NCBI GenBank assembly: GCA_026417975.1
Contig: JAOACD010000003.1
Coordinates: 141,781-205,780, forward strand
Reading direction: 5' to 3'
Origin: Melioribacter sp.
GTDB lineage: Bacteria > Bacteroidota > Ignavibacteria > Ignavibacteriales > Melioribacteraceae
DNA: 64,000 bases
The translations under genes were made by a program, and so were the position numbers. The notes under the pieces are model-generated. The model was given only the letters and a program-made list of their open reading frames with translations, ran no database searches and had not been told where the DNA came from. Positions 59,366 through 64,000 of this stretch are shown here, one piece after another. Positions within the stretch are counted from its first letter, which is position 1, and each line of letters opens with the position of its first letter.

Positions 59366-59395
59366 TTACATATGATTATAAAATAGGAGGTAAAG

Positions 59396-61942
59396 ATGTA
59401 CAAAAAAATTTTAATTTCTATGGTGTTTTTGTTTGTATTTGCAACAATAAAATTGTTAGCACAAACTAATCCTAAAAGTAATCTTATCCACTCTTGGACT
59501 TTCGACAATGGAACTGCTGTAGATAATGTAGCTGGAATTGCGGGCGTTTTAAAAGGTGAAGCAAAAATTTTAAATGGAGCTCTTAATACTACTGCTTCGA
59601 ATTCTTGGTTAGAATTACCAGCCAATCTAATTGCAATAAATAAATATCAAGCCCTTACTTTTGAGATATGGTTTAGATCGGTTCGTAATGGTAATACAGG
59701 TTTTCACATGATAGCGGCATTTGGTAATACTAAGAACTCATTGGGAGTAAATTACTTTTTTATTACGCCAGCTAGAGCAGATAATAAAACTAGAGCTGCA
59801 ATTTCATGTTTAGATGAATCGACACCATGGGCTAGCGAGTCGGGAGTAGATGGTCCTGAATTAGACGATGGAAAAACTCATCAAATTATTAGTACTATTA
59901 ATTCGGAAAGTATAAAATTATATATCGATGGAATGCTAATAGCAAGTTCACCTTTATCAAGTAATAATAAAATTTCGAATATTAGTACTAACTTTGCTTA
60001 CCTTGCTAAAAGTGTTTACAGTGCAGACCCAACTTGGAGAGGAGAGATTTATGAGTTTAATATTTATAATAAGGCTTTGTCTGATAAGGAAATACTTGAT
60101 TTATATAACAGTAAACCTAATTTAAGAGAAGGTAATAAACCTATAATTGTAGAAGCAGAATCTGGTAAATTAGGTAATCACTTTGTAATTAAACGGGAAG
60201 GAAACATATCTTATATTACGACAACAGTTAACTATATAGGTCAAACAGCACCAGGTGATACGAATAGAATAGCGACTTATCGGGTAACATTTCCAGATTC
60301 GGGTCGTTATAATTTGTTTTTGAGAGTTCGTGTTGGATCAGGTGGCTATAATGATGATAGCTTCTTCTATGCTAGAGGATTTGGTATAAAAAGAGATACA
60401 GCAAGAGCAGATTGGGTATTTGTAAATGGTCTTGGTGGAGCAGGCTTTTCTAATCCTTCAGATGTAGTCAACGATGTTGGCACAGTGGGGTCAAATGTGT
60501 GGAAATGGGTTAACGTTTCTAAAAATACTTATTCAGGTGCTTTGGGGCATGTTTTTTATGTTAGTTTGGACAGTCTTACTAAAGTATTTCAAATTGCTAG
60601 TAGAGAAGATGGCTTGGATATAGATAAAATTGCTTTTGGTAAAGCTAATTTGCTTTTTACAGTTGCAAATCTAGATAGTGTTCAAGAAGGTTCATCAACT
60701 CCTATTAAAGTTACCTATCCTTGGAATGGTCCTCCTTTAGCACATAAACAACCTAAATTTGTTGGCAATATTTATAGTCCATCTCAAAGAGAAAATTTTG
60801 AATCTTATTGGAATCAAGTAATTCCTGAAAACGCTGGTAAATGGGGAAGTGTTGAAGCTACAAGAAATGTTATGAATTGGTCGGAATTGGATGCTGCATA
60901 TAAGTTAGCAAAGGATAACGGTTTTCCATTTAATTTTCATGTGTTGATTTGGGGAGCTCAACAACCTTCGTGGATCAATAATTTACAGCCTCAGGAACAA
61001 TTGGCAGAAATAAGAGAATGGTTTCAGGCTGTTGCAAATAGGTATCCTGATATAGATATTTTGCAAGTTGTTAATGAACCACTTCCAGATCATAATCCTC
61101 CTGATGGAACTAGTGGAAGAGCTAATTATAAGAGTGCTTTAGGTGGAAATGGAGTTACAGGATGGGATTGGGTGATTAATGCATTTAAGTTGGCTAGAGA
61201 AATTTTTCCCAAAAAAACAAAACTGATGATTAATGATTTTAATATTGTTAATAGCACTTCGAATACTTCTCAGTACCTTAAAATTATTAGATTACTTCAA
61301 AAGGAAAATTTAATTGATGCAATTGGTGTTCAGGGTCATGCATTTAGTACTGCTACCGCTACAGTTAATATAATGAGAAGAAATCTTGATTCGTTAGCAT
61401 CAACAGGATTACCTATTTACGTAACTGAGATGGATATTGATGGTCCTACAGATGATGTTCAATTAAATGAATATAAAAGGGTTTTTCCAACTTTATATGA
61501 ACATCCGGGAGTAAAAGGAATAACACTTTGGGGCTGGCGACCAGGATTGTGGAGAAATGAACAACGTGCTTACTTAATTAATCCTGATGGATCAGAAAGG
61601 CCAGCATTAGTTTGGTTAAGAAATTATCTTGATACAGTTAAAATAACAGTAGATGTTAAAGAAATTTCACAATTACCTAAGGAATTTAAGTTATATAACA
61701 ATTATCCAAATCCATTTAATCCAATCACTACTATAAGCTATGATATACCGGTTACAAGTAAAGTCAGCTTAAAAATTTACAACTTACTAGGTGAAGAAAT
61801 ATCCACATTGTTTGAAGGAATTAGACAACCTGGTCATTATCAAGAAATTTTTGATGGTAGTAACCTTAATTCTGGTGTTTATTTTTATAGGCTTGTAACA
61901 GAAAACTTTATTGAAACAAAGAAATTTATATTATTGAAATAA
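59396..61942 (+). CDS. Modular GH10 xylanase (LamG - CBM - GH10 - T9SS)
   Basis: The 848-residue protein has a signal peptide ending KLLAQ and a very good ribosome binding site (TAGGAGG). Residues about 25-240 look like a LamG/concanavalin domain (HSWTFDNGTAVDNVAG). About 250-420 resemble a carbohydrate-binding module (EAESGKLGNHF, DSGRYNLFLRVRVG). The GH10 barrel (about 450-755) has the acid/base glutamate in VVNEPLPDH and the nucleophile in YVTEMDIDGP. A T9SS domain (NYPNPFN, KIYNLLGEEISTL, GVYFYRLVTEN) ends the protein. It cuts the xylan backbone outside the cell. Confidence 0.93.
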   Translation: MYKKILISMVFLFVFATIKLLAQTNPKSNLIHSWTFDNGTAVDNVAGIAGVLKGEAKILNGALNTTASNSWLELPANLIAINKYQALTFEIWFRSVRNGNTGFHMIAAFGNTKNSLGVNYFFITPARADNKTRAAISCLDESTPWASESGVDGPELDDGKTHQIISTINSESIKLYIDGMLIASSPLSSNNKISNISTNFAYLAKSVYSADPTWRGEIYEFNIYNKALSDKEILDLYNSKPNLREGNKPIIVEAESGKLGNHFVIKREGNISYITTTVNYIGQTAPGDTNRIATYRVTFPDSGRYNLFLRVRVGSGGYNDDSFFYARGFGIKRDTARADWVFVNGLGGAGFSNPSDVVNDVGTVGSNVWKWVNVSKNTYSGALGHVFYVSLDSLTKVFQIASREDGLDIDKIAFGKANLLFTVANLDSVQEGSSTPIKVTYPWNGPPLAHKQPKFVGNIYSPSQRENFESYWNQVIPENAGKWGSVEATRNVMNWSELDAAYKLAKDNGFPFNFHVLIWGAQQPSWINNLQPQEQLAEIREWFQAVANRYPDIDILQVVNEPLPDHNPPDGTSGRANYKSALGGNGVTGWDWVINAFKLAREIFPKKTKLMINDFNIVNSTSNTSQYLKIIRLLQKENLIDAIGVQGHAFSTATATVNIMRRNLDSLASTGLPIYVTEMDIDGPTDDVQLNEYKRVFPTLYEHPGVKGITLWGWRPGLWRNEQRAYLINPDGSERPALVWLRNYLDTVKITVDVKEISQLPKEFKLYNNYPNPFNPITTISYDIPVTSKVSLKIYNLLGEEISTLFEGIRQPGHYQEIFDGSNLNSGVYFYRLVTENFIETKKFILLK

Positions 61943-61959
61943 ATTAATGTAAAAAAATA

Positions 61960-63534
61960 ATGAAATTATTTAATAAGATTTTTATAGTAATTGTATTCGT
62001 TATTTTTTCGTTTAATTTTTTACTGGCACAGAAATTATGTAGTGATAATGGTGATGGAACTTATACAAATCCCATTATATATTCAGATTTCCCAGACCCA
62101 GATGTAATTAGAGTAGATTCTATTTATTATATGGTAACAACTACTATGTTTATTTTCCCTGGCGTTACTATACTTAAATCTTATGATCTTGTAAACTGGG
62201 AGTATTGTGCCAATGCTGTAGAAAGATTTGATTTTAGTCCCTGCTATAATCTTGAGGGTTGTCATAGGTACTCACGAGGACAATGGGCAACAAGTTTAAG
62301 GTATCACAAAGGGAAATTTTATTTACTTTTTATGACACTAGATGAAGGGGGATTTCTATGCACTGCCACAAAGCCAGAAGGACCATGGCAGATTAGAAAA
62401 CTTACAAGAGGATTTTACGACCCAAGTTTATTTTTTGATGATGATGGAAAAATTTACGTTGCTCATGGGTATAACAAAATTTTCATTACTGAACTCGATA
62501 CTAATTTTATTCCTATAGGTAATGATGTACTAGTTTATACAGGAGATATTCGACCAGGTCTTGAGGGAACGCATATGTATAAAATAAATGGTTATTATTA
62601 TTTGTATTGTACTTATGGAGGGAGAGATGGGTTTCAAATAGCTTTACGTTCAAAAAGTGTTTATGGACCATATGAACAGAAAGTTGTAATTAGAGATGAT
62701 TCCTATTTAGGAACAGGCCTTCATCAAGGGGCACTAATTCAAACTCAATCAGGTGAATGGTGGACAATAATTTTTCAGGATGGGGGAGCATTCGGCCGTT
62801 TCCCCTCTTTACAACCTATACAATGGATTGATGATTGGCCTATGGTAGGAGTGAATGGCAAAGGAGTAATAACATATAAAAAACCGAATGTTGGTAAAAA
62901 TTATCCAATAAAAATATTGCCTACATCTGATGAATTTGACAGTACTGCTTTAGGTTTACAATGGGGCTGGAATCATAATCCAGTCCCAGATAAATGGTCT
63001 CTTTCAGAAAATCCAGGATATTTAAGACTTAGAACAGCAAAAATAGTTTCTAATCTTAGGGAAGCACGTAATACATTAACTCAAAGGATTTTTGCTTATT
63101 ACTCTGATACCTTTGTTACTACTGCAACTATCAAAATGTTTATTGATAGTATGAAGGACGGTGACATAGCAGGACTAGCAGTATTTCAAGACCCATATGC
63201 TTATATTGGAATTAAGAATAATGATGGAAAAAAGTATATTATTATGGTTAATAATGGCTTATTGGTTGACTCAGTTGAAATTGATTCTAAAGTAATTTAC
63301 TTAAGAGCAATGGCAGAATATGGTACAAGTAAGGCTACTTTTGCATATAGTACAGATAATAATTCATTTAAAAAACTTGGTAACGATTTATTAATGCAGT
63401 TTAATCTATCTATTTTTACAGGAAATAAATTTTGTATTTTTAATTATGCGACTAAAAATTTAGGTGGATTTGTTGATGTAGATTGGTTTAGGATAAATAC
63501 ACCTAAACTGACTGCTAATGGTAAGGATTTTTAA
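61960..63534 (+). CDS. GH43-family beta-xylosidase-like protein
   Basis: The 524-residue protein has a signal peptide ending NFLLAQ. The GH43 propeller shows SDFPDPDVIRVDSIYYMV (base aspartate), YDPSLFFDDDGKIYVAHG (middle aspartate) and GLEGTHMYKINGYYYLYCTY (acid glutamate). A C-terminal concanavalin-like domain typical of beta-xylosidases follows (about 325-515: WSLSENPGYLRLRT). There is no T9SS domain, in contrast to the two genes before it, so it is probably periplasmic. It is the third GH43 in the locus and probably works on short xylo-oligosaccharides or arabinosides. Confidence 0.9.
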   Translation: MKLFNKIFIVIVFVIFSFNFLLAQKLCSDNGDGTYTNPIIYSDFPDPDVIRVDSIYYMVTTTMFIFPGVTILKSYDLVNWEYCANAVERFDFSPCYNLEGCHRYSRGQWATSLRYHKGKFYLLFMTLDEGGFLCTATKPEGPWQIRKLTRGFYDPSLFFDDDGKIYVAHGYNKIFITELDTNFIPIGNDVLVYTGDIRPGLEGTHMYKINGYYYLYCTYGGRDGFQIALRSKSVYGPYEQKVVIRDDSYLGTGLHQGALIQTQSGEWWTIIFQDGGAFGRFPSLQPIQWIDDWPMVGVNGKGVITYKKPNVGKNYPIKILPTSDEFDSTALGLQWGWNHNPVPDKWSLSENPGYLRLRTAKIVSNLREARNTLTQRIFAYYSDTFVTTATIKMFIDSMKDGDIAGLAVFQDPYAYIGIKNNDGKKYIIMVNNGLLVDSVEIDSKVIYLRAMAEYGTSKATFAYSTDNNSFKKLGNDLLMQFNLSIFTGNKFCIFNYATKNLGGFVDVDWFRINTPKLTANGKDF

Positions 63535-63816
63535 TGTCTTTATTTTCCTAAATTTTTTAGAGTCAAAAATAGTCTGTTTAGCAAATGTTTTATTGTATTA
63601 AAAATTCAAAGATGAATTTAGTATAATTTAGCAAACTAAGTTTTATAAAATACTTTCTTGAGGGTTATTACAAAAAATCTATTTATGGTTTAGCAAATTT
63701 TAAAGTTTTGTAAAGTTTGAAAAACTTAACCTTGAAAATATAATCAGTCCTTTAGTGTTTAATTTATTTTTAAGAAAGCTTCCCTCATTCTCTAAATAAA
63801 CAGTAAAAGAAAGAAA
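63535..63816. other. AT-rich intergenic stretch with three TTTAGCAAA repeats
   Basis: No gene or terminator is clear in these 282 bases. TTTAGCAAA occurs three times, at 63577, 63627 and 63689, always on the plus strand and 50 and 62 bases apart. It could be an operator for the following gene or a chance repeat of AT-rich sequence. Confidence 0.4.
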
Positions 63817-64000
63817 TTGATAATTGTAAATAATATTGTTAAATATAGGCGAAAAATTTACAAGGATAATTTTTACGAAAAAACCTTAATAATTTTTTTT
63901 GCTGTGTTAATTCTGTTTTCACGTGCACCTGTAGCAGGAAATATAATCAGGGTAAAAGAGCAAATTTTTTTGATGGAATTTGGCATAGTTGGATTGCACC
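63817..64000 (+). CDS. Start of possible membrane-protein gene, cut by window end
   Basis: A reading frame opens with TTG at 63817 and stays open to the end (61 codons). It is not in a gene-free style: NNIVKYRRKIYKDNFYEK is charged, followed by a hydrophobic helix (TLIIFFAVLILFSRAPVAG) and then VKEQIFLMEFGIVGLH. An inner-membrane protein is likely. The start is uncertain because no ribosome binding site is seen. Family unknown. Confidence 0.45.
   Translation, partial: MIIVNNIVKYRRKIYKDNFYEKTLIIFFAVLILFSRAPVAGNIIRVKEQIFLMEFGIVGLH

Overview
The window is AT-rich, densely coded and apparently chromosomal. It looks like Bacteroidota, most probably class Ignavibacteria (Melioribacter/Ignavibacterium-like). 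The evidence is threefold. Three secreted enzymes end in a type IX secretion (T9SS) C-terminal sorting domain with the NYPNPFN start common in that class. Almost every signal peptide places glutamine at mature position +1, the Bacteroidota 'Q-rule'. Housekeeping genes are interleaved with many PAS-type histidine kinases. The lineage is inference from sequence style; no search was run. I saw no tRNA, rRNA, CRISPR array, insertion sequence or phage gene.

Layout. 1-5.7 kb (+): 3' part of a sigma-54 response regulator, a hybrid histidine kinase, a NusG/UpxY-like antiterminator, a YhaM-like exoribonuclease, a secreted TPR protein and a sirtuin. 6-7 kb (-): queE-queD for queuosine. 7.1-9 kb: rpsT and a GlmU-like nucleotidyltransferase, convergent on a terminator. 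9.1-14.1 kb: a small beta-barrel protein, a PAS kinase with a cysteine cluster, a secreted metallo-hydrolase, a NicO-like membrane protein and a REC/substrate-binding-like/CheW fusion. 14.4-18.4 kb: a GT4 glycosyltransferase with a helical tail, a GH130 phosphorylase and a PAP2-like membrane protein. 18.4-22.2 kb (-): M24 peptidase, PAS kinase, Sua5. 22.3-25.5 kb: an inositol-monophosphatase-family enzyme, then a cobalamin riboswitch controlling a BtuB-type receptor. 25.6-31.4 kb (-): a ferredoxin, then a run made of a secreted YidD-like protein, two paralogous TPR proteins, ACT, PFL/UPF0210, LemA and TPM. 31.6-36.2 kb: rlmN, a Cys-rich lipoprotein, transketolase, an unusual ferredoxin, thioredoxin. 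36.5-44.5 kb: succinate dehydrogenase/fumarate reductase, a large acidic unknown protein, obgE, an orphan FecCD permease and an M48 protease.

44.5-63.5 kb is a continuous plus-strand carbohydrate locus: GH127, CE1-like esterase, GH3 with PA14, GH43, T9SS esterase, GH2, XylR-type regulator, GH43-CBM6-T9SS, LamG-CBM-GH10-T9SS, GH43. Together they fit arabinoxylan breakdown. GH10 would cut the backbone. The esterases would remove acyl or feruloyl groups. GH43 and GH127 would remove arabinose, GH3 and GH43 would release xylose, and XylR would sense the pentose. No SusC/SusD pair and no sugar transporter lies inside the visible part, which suggests a cell-surface or secreted strategy. The right edge holds a short intergenic stretch with a repeated 9-mer and the start of a possible membrane-protein gene.
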